A DNA stretch of 64,000 nucleotides from Sphingomonas sanxanigenens DSM 19645 = NX02 (GTDB lineage: Bacteria; Pseudomonadota; Alphaproteobacteria; Sphingomonadales; Sphingomonadaceae), in NCBI RefSeq assembly GCF_000512205.2, contig NZ_CP006644.1, positions 1,792,520-1,856,519 of the forward strand, in the 5' to 3' direction. Positions 56,584 to 64,000 of this stretch are shown here, in pieces. The translations under genes and the position numbers were made by a program. A model generated the notes under the pieces. It had not been told where the DNA came from and did not search any database. It saw only the letters and a program-made list of their open reading frames with translations. Numbering within the stretch: the stretch's first letter is position 1; the number at the start of each line of letters is the position of its first letter.

Positions 56584-58239
56584 CTAGCCGCCCGCCGCGC
56601 GCTGCTCTTCCAGAAAGCGGTGGATCGCCTGCACTACCACCGATCCTTCGCCGACGCCCGAGGCGACGCGCTTGACCGAACCGCTGCGCACGTCGCCGAC
56701 CGCGAACAGACCGGCGCTCTCGGTTTCGAAAGGCGAACGCTCGGTGCCGGTGGGGATGAAGCCGGATGCGTCGAAATCGAGGCAGCCGGTGAGCCAGCCG
56801 GTGTTGGGCGCAGCGCCGATCATCACGAACAGCGCCGCGGCTTCCTGCCGGATCTCCTCGTCCGTCTGGCGATCGCGCCAGCGGATCGCGGAGAGCTGCG
56901 CGTCGCCCTCCAGTCCCGTAACCTCGCAATAGGGGTGGAGCGTGATCTGCCGCGAGGCGACGATCCGCTCGATCAGATAGTTGGACATCGTCGCGGCAAG
57001 ACCGGCGCCGCGCACGAGCATGTGAACGTGCGAGACGCTGCGCGACAGGAACATCGCCGCCTGTCCCGCGGAATTGCCGCCGCCGACCACGACGACGGGG
57101 CGGTTGGCGCAGAGCCCGGCCTCCATCGCGGTGGCGGCATAATGAATGCCGGATCCTTCGAACCGGTCGTAATCGGGCAGGTCGAGCTTGCGATAGCGCG
57201 CGCCGGTCGCGACCACCACGGCGCGGGACTGAATCGTGGCGCCGTCCGCCAGGGTCAGCTTGTAGATGTCCGTGCTGCAGTCGAGCGAGACGACGTCGCG
57301 CGACACGGCGATCCGCGCACCGAACTTCTGCGCCTGCATCTGCGCGCGTCCGGCCAGTGCCTCGCCCGAAATGCCGGTGGGGAAGCCGAGATAATTCTCG
57401 ATCTTGGAACTGGTGCCGGCCTGGCCGCCGGGTGCGGTGCCCTCGACGATCAATGTCGAGAGCCCTTCGGACGCGGCATAGACCGCCGCGGCGAGCCCCG
57501 CAGGGCCGGCGCCGACCACCGTCACGTCATGCACGAACGCGGGGTCGATCTCGATCGAGAGCCCAAGGCAGTCGGCCAATTCGTGACTGGCGGGGTTGCG
57601 CAGCACGTGCCCGTCGCACAGCACCACCGGCAGGTCGTTCGCACCGATCCCGAAGTGGCGCAGGAAGCCATCGCCGGTTTCGTCTTCCTCGGTGTCGATC
57701 ACCCGGTGCGGATAGTTGTTGCGCGTCAGGAAGGCGTTGAGCCGCACCATCGCGGCGCCGTGGCCGGGGCCGATCAGGGTGACGCCGCCATGCTGGTGGC
57801 GGATCAGCCCGACGCGGCGCAGGATGAACGCGCGCATGATGACTTCGCCGATATCGGGTTCCGCCGCGATCATCCGACTGAAGTCGGCCGGACCGATGCG
57901 CGCGACGCGGGTGTCGCCGGCGGCGCGGCCGCTCACCAGCGTCTTGCGATCGTTGAACAGGTTGACCTCGCCGGTGAACTGTCCGGCGCGGTGTGAATGG
58001 AGCAACTGCGTGCGGCCGCAATCGTCGAACATCAGGATGTCGATCGATCCGTCGAGCACCAGGAAGAAGTCGGCCCGCCGCTGGCCGCGCTCGAACACAT
58101 AGCGACCGTCGGGCACGGATTCCTCCCGCCCATAAGCGCAAATCCGCGCGACCATCTCGCGCGGGAGTACGGGAAAAGTCTGCGCTTCCCTGAAATAGGG
58201 GTCGGTGGGATCGAGCGGTGAGGATTCTGTATCGGCCAT
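56584..58239 (-). CDS. cNMP-binding/thioredoxin-like/thioredoxin-reductase-like fusion protein
   Basis: 551 aa in three parts. Residues about 15-140 are a cyclic-nucleotide-binding beta-roll (VLDGSIDILMFDD, AGQFTGEVNLFND). Residues about 150-228 resemble a glutaredoxin/thioredoxin fold (FLTRNNYPHRVIDTEEDE, DLPVVLCDGHVLRNP) without a CxxC. From about 237 comes a thioredoxin-reductase-type flavoprotein: FAD motif VVGAGPAGLAAAVYAAS, NADPH motif GGGNSAGQAAMFLSRS and GLFAVGDVRSGSVKRVASGVGEGS. The redox CxxC of TrxR is absent (GIHYAATAMEA, residues 364-374). It should bind FAD and NAD(P)H, but the electron acceptor is unknown. Divergent from the UBP zinc-finger gene. Confidence 0.88.
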   Translation of the reverse strand: MADTESSPLDPTDPYFREAQTFPVLPREMVARICAYGREESVPDGRYVFERGQRRADFFLVLDGSIDILMFDDCGRTQLLHSHRAGQFTGEVNLFNDRKTLVSGRAAGDTRVARIGPADFSRMIAAEPDIGEVIMRAFILRRVGLIRHQHGGVTLIGPGHGAAMVRLNAFLTRNNYPHRVIDTEEDETGDGFLRHFGIGANDLPVVLCDGHVLRNPASHELADCLGLSIEIDPAFVHDVTVVGAGPAGLAAAVYAASEGLSTLIVEGTAPGGQAGTSSKIENYLGFPTGISGEALAGRAQMQAQKFGARIAVSRDVVSLDCSTDIYKLTLADGATIQSRAVVVATGARYRKLDLPDYDRFEGSGIHYAATAMEAGLCANRPVVVVGGGNSAGQAAMFLSRSVSHVHMLVRGAGLAATMSNYLIERIVASRQITLHPYCEVTGLEGDAQLSAIRWRDRQTDEEIRQEAAALFVMIGAAPNTGWLTGCLDFDASGFIPTGTERSPFETESAGLFAVGDVRSGSVKRVASGVGEGSVVVQAIHRFLEEQRAAGG

Positions 58240-58300
58240 GTGCAGAGCCTATGCCGAAGTCGTGTTGCAATCACCTGCTCGTTGCGCAACTTTGACGTGC

Positions 58301-58600
58301 ATGAGCGGATGCAGCCACCTCGATCAGTTCGCGGACGTCAGCCCCAGCGCGGACGGCTGCGAGGAATGCCTCGCGAACGGAGGCCGCTGGGTGCATCTCC
58401 GTATCTGCCGCGTCTGCGGTCATGTCGGCTGCTGCGACGATTCGCCGAACCGCCACGCGACCAAGCATTTCCATGCTACCGGCCATCCGATCATGGAAAG
58501 CTATGATCCGCCGGATCCATGGGGCTGGTGCTATGTCGACGAGGTGATGATCGACCTCGGCAACAATGTTACCGAACATCCGCCCGGCTGGCGTTACTGA
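58301..58600 (+). CDS. UBP-type zinc finger protein
   Basis: 99 aa from ATG at 58301; the longer frame overlaps the divergent promoter. The Cys/His pattern of ZnF-UBP is complete: MSGCSHLDQF, DGCEECLANGGRWVHLRICRVCGHVGCCDDSPNRHATKHFHATGHPIM (given here as landmarks CEEC, CRVCGHVGCC, RHATKHFHATGH). In eukaryotes this fold binds the C-terminal Gly-Gly of ubiquitin; bacteria lack ubiquitin, so the ligand here is unknown. It is divergent from the cNMP/TrxR-like fusion with about 60 nt between starts. Confidence 0.88.
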   Translation: MSGCSHLDQFADVSPSADGCEECLANGGRWVHLRICRVCGHVGCCDDSPNRHATKHFHATGHPIMESYDPPDPWGWCYVDEVMIDLGNNVTEHPPGWRY

Positions 58601-58691
58601 CGGCGCCAGTAACCTCACGCGTCGTTTCGGTGGCCCGATATGCGGGCAGCCGCGGCGTGGGCGGACGTCGCTCGATCATCGGATTGAAGGC

Positions 58692-59327
58692 GTGCCCCTG
58701 ACCCCCGATCCTTCCGCTGCCGACGAACTCACCCGTGACGCGATCGGCCGGCTGGTGCGGGAGACGCCCCGGCACCCGAAGGGCCGTGCCGTGCTCAAGG
58801 CCGGCTGGATCGAGACGCCGATAGGCGGGATGCTGGCGGTGGCGGACGAGGCGCGGCTCCATCTCCTCGAATTCTTCGGTCGCAAGGTGCTGCCCGCCGA
58901 ACTCGCCCGGCTGCGACAGACGATGGATTCGTCGATCGATTTTGGCGAGGCGCCGCCGATCGCGATGGCGGCCACCGAACTCGACGCGTATTTCGCCGGC
59001 CGCTCCGCCGCGTTCGAAACGCCGCTGGCGACCCCCGGCAGCGGCTTCACCGAAGCGGTCTGGGCCGAGCTGCGCCGGATCCCGCCCGGCGAGACCCGGA
59101 CCTATGGCGCGCTCGCCCGCGGAATGGGTCGGCCGCAGGCGGTGCGCGCCGTGGGCCGTGCCAATGGCGCAAACCCGATCGCGATCGTCATTCCCTGCCA
59201 CCGCCTGGTCGGCGCCGATGGCGCGCTCACGGGCTACGGCGGCGGGCTGTGGCGGAAAGAGTGGTTGCTGCGGCATGAGCGCAGCAGCCACTTCATCCCC
59301 GTGCCTCAACCGATCACTGCCACCTGA
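58692..59327 (+). CDS. ogt: Methylated-DNA-[protein]-cysteine S-methyltransferase
   Basis: About 211 aa from GTG at 58692, which follows GAAGG; earlier in-frame codons overlap the zinc-finger gene. The C-terminal domain shows FTEAVWAELRRIPPGETRTYGALARGMGRPQAVRAVGRANGANPIAIVIPCHRLVGADGALTGYGGGLWRKEWLL, summarised as GETRTYGALA, the Asn-Pro turn and the acceptor Cys in IPCHR. It repairs O6-alkylguanine by suicidal methyl transfer. The N-terminal 35 residues before KAGWIETPIGGML are an unusual extension. Confidence 0.9.
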   Translation: MPLTPDPSAADELTRDAIGRLVRETPRHPKGRAVLKAGWIETPIGGMLAVADEARLHLLEFFGRKVLPAELARLRQTMDSSIDFGEAPPIAMAATELDAYFAGRSAAFETPLATPGSGFTEAVWAELRRIPPGETRTYGALARGMGRPQAVRAVGRANGANPIAIVIPCHRLVGADGALTGYGGGLWRKEWLLRHERSSHFIPVPQPITAT

Positions 59328-60838
59328 TACAGAAAATCGGCAAACGCCGCCGAGGCATCGTCCATCCCCATCACCTTCGGGTTGCTGCTTTCGATGACCA
59401 GATATTCGTCCGGCGCGTGCGCGCCGCTGCCATGGCCGAAGCCGAACTGGCCGGCGGGCAGCGATACGGGTGCCGAGGTGAAGACATAGCCCGGCCATGA
59501 GCCGGCAAGGCGCGGATAGATCGAGGTCTTGATGCCCGCGCGCTCATAGGCGGCCAGCTCTGCCTTGATCAGCTTGGAATCCTCGGGCGTCTCGGTGGGG
59601 TCGTAGCCGCCGGACACGTTGACCGCGATATCGCCGAACCCGCGCTTGACGAGATGCGCCTTGATCTTGGCGACGCAGTCTTCATAGGTCTGGTCGGGCA
59701 CCAGCCGCATGTCGAGCTTGGCGACCGCGCGCGCGGGCAGGATGGTCTTGCCGCCCGGCCCGGTATAACCCGACACCAGCCCTTCGATATTGACGGTCGG
59801 CATCGCCGCCAGCCGTTCCAGCGCCTGCTGCCAGGGCAGGTCGTCGACGAGATGGCGGACGCCCATCTGCTTCATCTCATGCGCCTGATCGCGCTTCGCG
59901 GCGGAATCGGCGATGAGCGCCTTTTCCCGCGGTGTCAGCGGACGGACCTTGTCGAACCAGCCGTCGATCGCGGGCGTGTTGCCATCGGCGCTGACCAAGG
60001 TCTGCAGCGCCTGCACCAGCCGCCATGCCGGGCTGTCGACGATCGCCTTGTTGCTCGAATGGAGATCCTTCGCCGGCCCGCGACCCCAAGCTTCGCCGGT
60101 GACGACGAGTTCCAGTTCGATCACGCCCTTGGCGCCCAGATTGACGGAAACGCCGCCATCGACGGGCGACTGCCAGCTCGCGGGGATGATGATGCCGCTG
60201 CACTTTTTGAGCGCGGCGAGCACGCGCGGGCTGCGCACGATCTCGGCGAAATTGGGAGAGCCGATCTCTTCCTCGCCCTCGGCAACGAGCACGAGGTTGA
60301 CCGGTGGCTTGGCGCCCGCCTTGCGGAAGCCCTGGAGAGCCGCGAGCACCAGCGATTCCGGGCCCTTCTGGTTGACCGCGCCGCGGCCGATCAGCACCTG
60401 GCCCATGCCCGGCCGGTCGACGATCCTGCTTTCGAGCGGAGGCGAACTCCATTCGGCTGGGTCGAACTGCTTCACGTCATACATGAAGTAAAGGCCGAGC
60501 GTGGTTTTCGCGCCATTGTCCATCGTCGCGAACACGCCCGGGATGCCCTTGCTCGGCACCCGCTCGACCTGCTGGAAGCCCGCCTCACGTGCGAGCTGCA
60601 TCATATGGGTGCAGCCCTCCTCGATGTTGCGGCTCTCGGCGGCGATGGTGGGGAGGGCGATCCAGTCCCGCAGGCGTTTGAGATTGGCCTCATGATCGTT
60701 GCGGATCGCGGCCTGCACCTTGGCGAGGTCGCCATCGCGGGCGGCATGCGCGGCAGCGGGCGCGAGCATCATCGCGCCGGCAGCGGCGCCGCGCAGCAGA
60801 TCCCGGCGGCTGGCGTGCGGCGAAGAGGATTCATCCAT
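59306..60838 (-). CDS. M20 family peptidase, Tat-exported, with altered metal ligands
   Basis: 510 aa. Twin-arginine signal SRRDLLRGAAAGAMML ends near AHA. The M20 fold is clear, with catalytic EGEEEIGSPNF (Glu189/190), a dimerisation lid domain, RLAGSWPGYV and the late His motif GHGSGAHAPDE. However, the first metal-site motif normally HxD reads LYFMYDVKQ (Met119 for His) and the bridging Asp motif reads GRGAVNQKG (Asn156 for Asp). The catalytic Asp121 is kept. Periplasmic dipeptidase or amidase activity is uncertain with these changes. Its 3' end overlaps the ogt gene end by 22 nt. Confidence 0.86.
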   Translation of the reverse strand: MDESSSPHASRRDLLRGAAAGAMMLAPAAAHAARDGDLAKVQAAIRNDHEANLKRLRDWIALPTIAAESRNIEEGCTHMMQLAREAGFQQVERVPSKGIPGVFATMDNGAKTTLGLYFMYDVKQFDPAEWSSPPLESRIVDRPGMGQVLIGRGAVNQKGPESLVLAALQGFRKAGAKPPVNLVLVAEGEEEIGSPNFAEIVRSPRVLAALKKCSGIIIPASWQSPVDGGVSVNLGAKGVIELELVVTGEAWGRGPAKDLHSSNKAIVDSPAWRLVQALQTLVSADGNTPAIDGWFDKVRPLTPREKALIADSAAKRDQAHEMKQMGVRHLVDDLPWQQALERLAAMPTVNIEGLVSGYTGPGGKTILPARAVAKLDMRLVPDQTYEDCVAKIKAHLVKRGFGDIAVNVSGGYDPTETPEDSKLIKAELAAYERAGIKTSIYPRLAGSWPGYVFTSAPVSLPAGQFGFGHGSGAHAPDEYLVIESSNPKVMGMDDASAAFADFLYQVAVIG

Positions 60839-61203
60839 CGTGCTGATTCCCGCTGAATTTTCGTGGGAGATCAGTTGAATGGAGAAGGCGGGTGCCGGTC
60901 AAGCCTCCATCGCGCTGGCGCGCGCGGCGCCCGGCATCGTCGCGGCGACGCCACGTCCGCTGCCGGGGCTGGTCCGTCGCGTCAGGTCAGCGCGACGAAC
61001 GCGAGACCGAACAAGGCGAGTGCTGCGGCGCTGGCGGAACAGAGCAGCCCAAAGTCGCACTCGCAGATCCCTGCGTCGAGTCGTTCCATGACGTCTCTCC
61101 CAACTGCCGTCACCATATCGCGGCGATCGACACCGGGGATTTTAGCATTTGAGGGGGCGGCGCGGAAGCTTTGCTGCATCGCCACGTGATGCCTGGGCTC
61201 GCG
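60839..61203. other. Intergenic region between M20 peptidase and marR genes
   Basis: About 365 nt. It contains one plausible 35-aa minus-strand reading frame (60982-61089, listed separately). The remainder, including the upstream region of the peptidase gene, shows no clear promoter, repeat or RNA structure. Confidence 0.4.
60982..61089 (-). CDS. Putative 35-aa single-span peptide
   Basis: ATG at 61089 follows GGGAGAG with suitable spacing. The peptide has a polar, Cys-containing start (MERLDAGICECDFGLLC) and a hydrophobic second half (SASAAALALFGLAFVALT) that could span the membrane. No homologue is recognised. Good ribosome site and hydrophobic character support it; length and lack of comparison keep confidence low. 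Confidence 0.35.
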   Translation of the reverse strand: MERLDAGICECDFGLLCSASAAALALFGLAFVALT

Positions 61204-61635
61204 TCAGGGCTGGTCAAGCGCGCCGATCAGCTTGACGAGCATGCCGTCGAACTGCGCGCGCTCCTCATCGTCCAGCACGCGGAAGAAATCCTCGACGAAC
61301 TTGCGCCGGATCGGTTCGGCGGCGGCGACCGCGGCCGCGCCGGCCTCGGTGATCGCCAGCCGTTTTACGCGGCGGTCGTCGGGGTCCGGGGTGCGCTGGA
61401 TCATACCGTCGCGCTCCAGCGCGTCGAGCGCTTCGGTAACGGTGCGAGGCGCCTGGCCGAACAGGTCGGCAATGTCCGCCGCGCGCGCGGCGCCGCATTC
61501 GCCGGCGATGTACATCAGTAGCTTGACCCGCGCGAGCGATGCGCCCTGGCCCGCCAGAAGCTGGTCCATATGCCGCCGCATCCGCTGGTACAGCACGGAC
61601 AGATGGCGCAGCAGATTTTCGTCGGCCTGATTCAT
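61204..61635 (-). CDS. MarR-family regulator of the adjacent efflux system
   Basis: 143 aa from ATG at 61635, preferred over 61647 because AGGG precedes it correctly. MarR winged helix: LLMYIAGECGAARAADIADLFGQAPRTVTEALDALERDGMIQRTPDPDDRRVKRLAITEAG (landmarks DIADLFGQAPRTVT, the DDRRVKRLAIT wing) with dimerisation helices at both ends. Divergent from the emrA-like gene by about 80 nt, so it very likely represses efflux and itself and is released by a small lipophilic ligand. Confidence 0.9.
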   Translation of the reverse strand: MNQADENLLRHLSVLYQRMRRHMDQLLAGQGASLARVKLLMYIAGECGAARAADIADLFGQAPRTVTEALDALERDGMIQRTPDPDDRRVKRLAITEAGAAAVAAAEPIRRKFVEDFFRVLDDEERAQFDGMLVKLIGALDQP

Positions 61636-61647
61636 GAGGGCCCTCAT
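61634..61647. promoter_or_regulatory. 14-bp palindrome over the marR start, operator candidate
   Basis: ATGAGGGCCCTCAT is self-complementary and covers the ribosome site and start codon of the marR gene. It may be a MarR operator for autoregulation; part of it is also constrained as Shine-Dalgarno and coding sequence. Confidence 0.45.
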
Positions 61648-61717
61648 TATATGGTATTGCGTTATGCTGCAACTGCGTGCATTGCGACGCGCCACGGAGA
61701 CTCACGAGGTCTAGGGA

Positions 61718-62884
61718 ATGGTCGCGGACACGTCTGGTAAGCCCGAGTCGGGCGAAAATGGTGGGCAGAGCGGGCGGACGCCGCCATTGAAGCGACCGCT
61801 GGTGCGCATCATGCTGCTGCTGGTCGTCGCCGCGATATTGGTCGGCGGCGTTCTCTGGTTCATCCGCCACCAGAGCTACGGCAAATATCAGGAGTCGACC
61901 AACGACGCCTATCTGCAGGCCGATGGCGTGACGGTGTCACCCAAGGTCGGGGGCTATGTGGAGCAGGTGCTGGTTGCCGACAACCAGATGGTGAAGGCGG
62001 GTCAGCCGCTCGTCCGCATCGACGCGCGCGATTATCAGGCGCAGGCCGCGCAGTCGCAGGCGCAGATCGACGTCGCGCGTGCCAATGCCGCCGGCATCGA
62101 GGCGCAGATCGACGAGCAGCAGGCGACGATCGCGCAGGCACGCGCCGAACTCGCTTCAGCGCGGGCGGATGCGGCGTTCGCATCCGGTGAGGTCGCGCGC
62201 TATACGCCGCTCGCCGAAAGCGGCGCCGAGACGCGCGAACGCCTGTCGACGCTGCGTAATCAGTCCAAGCAGGCGAACAGCCGGGTCGCTGCCGCGCGCG
62301 CCGGCTTGGCCAGCGCCGAACGACGCGTCGGCACGCTGCGCGCGCAGGTCCGCCAGGCATTGGCGCAGGGTGAGGGTGCGCGGGCGCAGCTCGACGCCGC
62401 CAACACCGATCTCGGTGCCACGATCATCCGCGCCTCGATCGACGGCCGGGTCGGCGACAAGACGGTGCGGCTCGGCCAGTTCGTCCAGCCAGCCACGCGG
62501 ATGATGACGATCGTGCCGATGGACAAGATCTATATCACCGCAAATTTCAAGGAGACGCAGGTTGGGCTGATGCGCGCCGGCCAGCCGGTGATGGTTGAGG
62601 TCGATGCGCTCCCCGGCGTCGAGATTCCGGGCAAGGTCGATAGCATATCGCCCGGCACGGGCGCGCAATTCTCTGTACTGCCGCCGCAGAACGCGACGGG
62701 CAACTTCACCAAGATCGTGCAGCGCGTGCCGGTGCGCATCGCGATCAGCGCCGGGCCGCAGACGCGCGCGCTGCTTGTGCCGGGCATGTCGGTGGAGGTG
62801 AGCGTCGATACCAGGTCCGCGCGCGACTCCGCAAAGCGCATGCGCGCGGAGCAGGAAAAGCACAACGAGCGGGCCGCGCGATGA
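61718..62884 (+). CDS. EmrA/HlyD-type membrane fusion protein
   Basis: 388 aa. Cytosolic N-terminus, one membrane anchor at about 30-50 (IMLLLVVAAILVGGVLWFI), then a biotinyl-lipoyl-like domain (TNDAYLQADGVTVSPKVGGYVEQV), a long alpha-hairpin coiled coil (about 105-235, rich in Ala/Gln), the second lipoyl half (IIRASIDGRVGDKTVRLGQFV) and a beta-barrel (YITANFKETQVGLMRAGQPVMVEVDALPG). It links an inner-membrane MFS exporter to an outer-membrane channel. Overlaps the exporter gene by ATGA. Confidence 0.92.
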   Translation: MVADTSGKPESGENGGQSGRTPPLKRPLVRIMLLLVVAAILVGGVLWFIRHQSYGKYQESTNDAYLQADGVTVSPKVGGYVEQVLVADNQMVKAGQPLVRIDARDYQAQAAQSQAQIDVARANAAGIEAQIDEQQATIAQARAELASARADAAFASGEVARYTPLAESGAETRERLSTLRNQSKQANSRVAAARAGLASAERRVGTLRAQVRQALAQGEGARAQLDAANTDLGATIIRASIDGRVGDKTVRLGQFVQPATRMMTIVPMDKIYITANFKETQVGLMRAGQPVMVEVDALPGVEIPGKVDSISPGTGAQFSVLPPQNATGNFTKIVQRVPVRIAISAGPQTRALLVPGMSVEVSVDTRSARDSAKRMRAEQEKHNERAAR

Positions 62885-64000
62885 GCGCCGCGGCCGCTGA
62901 TGCCGGCCGCGTGACCGCCGCGCAGCCCGCACCCGAACGCGCCGACGCAGCCGCGTGGATGGCGGTCGCGGCAGGCAGCCTCGGCGCGATGATGGCAACG
63001 CTCGACATCTCGATCGTCAATTCCGCGCTGCCCACGATCCAGGGTGAGATCGGCGCGAGCGGCACCGAGGGCACCTGGATCGCAACCTCCTATCTGGTCG
63101 CCGAGATCGTCATCATCCCGCTCGCCGCCTGGCTGGAGCGGGTGCTGGGGCTCAGGACGTTCCTACTGATCGCGGCGACATTGTTCACCGGCTTCTCGAT
63201 GGTGTGCGGGATCGCCACCAACCTGACGGTGATGATCATCGGCCGGGTGGGGCAGGGCTTCACCGGCGGCGCGCTGATCCCGACGGCGATGACGATCATC
63301 GCCACGCGCCTGCCGAGGTCACAGCAGCCGATCGGCACGGCGCTGTTCGGCGTCACCGCGATCCTGGGGCCCGTGCTCGGGCCGCTGATCGGCGGTTGGC
63401 TGACGGAGAATGTCAGCTGGCACTATGCCTTCTTCCTCAACCTGCCGGTGGGCATGGTGCTCGTCACCCTGCTGCTGGTCGGCCTGCCGCATCGGAAATC
63501 GCACCTCTCCGAACTGCTGCGGGCGGATTGGCTGGGCATCGCAGGCCTCGCGCTCGGGCTCGGCGGCCTTACCGTGGTGCTGGAGGAGGGGCAGCGCGAG
63601 CAATGGTTCCAGAGCCGGGAGATCATCGAATTGTCGATCGTCGCGGCGGTGGGCTTCGTCCTGCTGTTCGCCGGCCAGTTCGTTTCGGAGCGGCCGGTGA
63701 TCCGGTTGAAACTGCTGCTCGATCGTCAGTTCGGATCGGTCGTGCTGATGGGCATCGTGCTGGGCATGGTGCTGTATGGCACCGCCTTCGTGATCCCGCA
63801 GTTCCTTGCCTCGATCGCCAACTACAATGCGCTGCAATCGGGGCAGATCGTGCTGGTATCGGGGATACCGAGCCTGTTGCTGATGCCCTTCACGCCGTTC
63901 CTGATCAAGCGGGTCGATATCCGCATCGCGGTAACGTGCGGCATGCTGATCATGGCGGCGAGCTGCTGGGTGGATACCGCGCTCAATGCCAATGCCACGG
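62881..64000 (+). CDS. DHA2-family (EmrB-type) MFS drug exporter (3' partial)
   Basis: The frame runs open from ATG at 62881 to the window end (373 codons seen of about 500). After a 25-residue cytosolic start, TM1 carries the DHA2 signature LGAMMATLDISIVNSALP; later come GTWIATSYLVAE, GRVGQGFTGGALIPTAMTI and GPVLGPLIGGWLTENVSWHYAFFLNLPVG, which includes the antiporter motif C. With the upstream fusion protein it forms an EmrAB-like proton-driven efflux pump for lipophilic compounds, under the divergent MarR regulator. Confidence 0.93.
   Translation, partial: MSAAAADAGRVTAAQPAPERADAAAWMAVAAGSLGAMMATLDISIVNSALPTIQGEIGASGTEGTWIATSYLVAEIVIIPLAAWLERVLGLRTFLLIAATLFTGFSMVCGIATNLTVMIIGRVGQGFTGGALIPTAMTIIATRLPRSQQPIGTALFGVTAILGPVLGPLIGGWLTENVSWHYAFFLNLPVGMVLVTLLLVGLPHRKSHLSELLRADWLGIAGLALGLGGLTVVLEEGQREQWFQSREIIELSIVAAVGFVLLFAGQFVSERPVIRLKLLLDRQFGSVVLMGIVLGMVLYGTAFVIPQFLASIANYNALQSGQIVLVSGIPSLLLMPFTPFLIKRVDIRIAVTCGMLIMAASCWVDTALNANAT

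Overview
The window looks like a chromosomal segment of a sphingomonad (alphaproteobacterium, Sphingomonadaceae). The basis is high GC with tightly packed genes joined by 4-nt ATGA/GTGA overlaps, a large TonB-dependent receptor beside sugar-catabolic genes, the split F1 cluster atpHAGDC with a very short epsilon subunit, a GTTC-N7-GTTC LexA box of the alphaproteobacterial type, and GC-rich palindromic intergenic repeats. No rRNA, tRNA, CRISPR array, insertion sequence or prophage was seen. Functional calls are from reading the sequence only; no database search was run.

1-6950: the end of a 6-deoxy-L-sugar (L-rhamnose/L-fucose type) pathway, a FAH-type hydrolase (cut by the window edge) and an SDR, followed by two exported carbohydrate-active proteins (parallel beta-helix protein and GH78 alpha-L-rhamnosidase) coupled by a GTGA overlap. 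7087-14266: housekeeping and stress genes (ybaK, msrB-msrA, thioesterase), an SDR controlled from a divergent HxlR gene with a perfect operator, and a KaiC-like ATPase coupled to a hybrid histidine kinase.

14571-31922: the main accessory region. Ten minus-strand genes read as one transcript from 25288 to 14571: DUF4432 protein, SDR, family III CoA-transferase, solute-binding-protein homologue without signal peptide, crotonase, XylX-like FAH protein, hydroxyacid dehydrogenase, glycerate-kinase-like protein, L-lactate dehydrogenase LldD and a Tat-exported GH28-like protein. Facing it are a RhaM-like mutarotase, a GntR/FCD regulator, an unusual enolase-superfamily enzyme, an MFS sugar permease and a TonB receptor. 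Three related palindrome-like sites in the three control regions suggest one GntR regulon. The likely overall job is uptake and oxidation of rhamnose- and uronate-containing plant glycans, with L-lactate from the 6-deoxysugar route removed by LldD. The CoA-transferase, crotonase and cytosolic binding-protein module has no role I can name.

31996-43963: DUF1501/DUF1800 Tat pair, an ECF sigma factor with small membrane and periplasmic partners, EF-hand and lipoprotein genes, then DNA repair (LexA-controlled Y-family polymerase, mismatch/hypoxanthine-type DNA glycosylase, uvrC, recO). 44053-51161: leuB, two membrane glycosyltransferases, metZ-apaG, a LysR regulator and others. 51227-56199: F1-ATPase operon with palindromic elements between genes. 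56584-64000: a cNMP-binding/thioredoxin-reductase-like fusion lacking its CxxC, divergent from a UBP-type zinc finger protein; a methylguanine-DNA methyltransferase; an M20 peptidase with altered metal ligands; and a MarR-controlled EmrAB-type efflux system that runs off the window.
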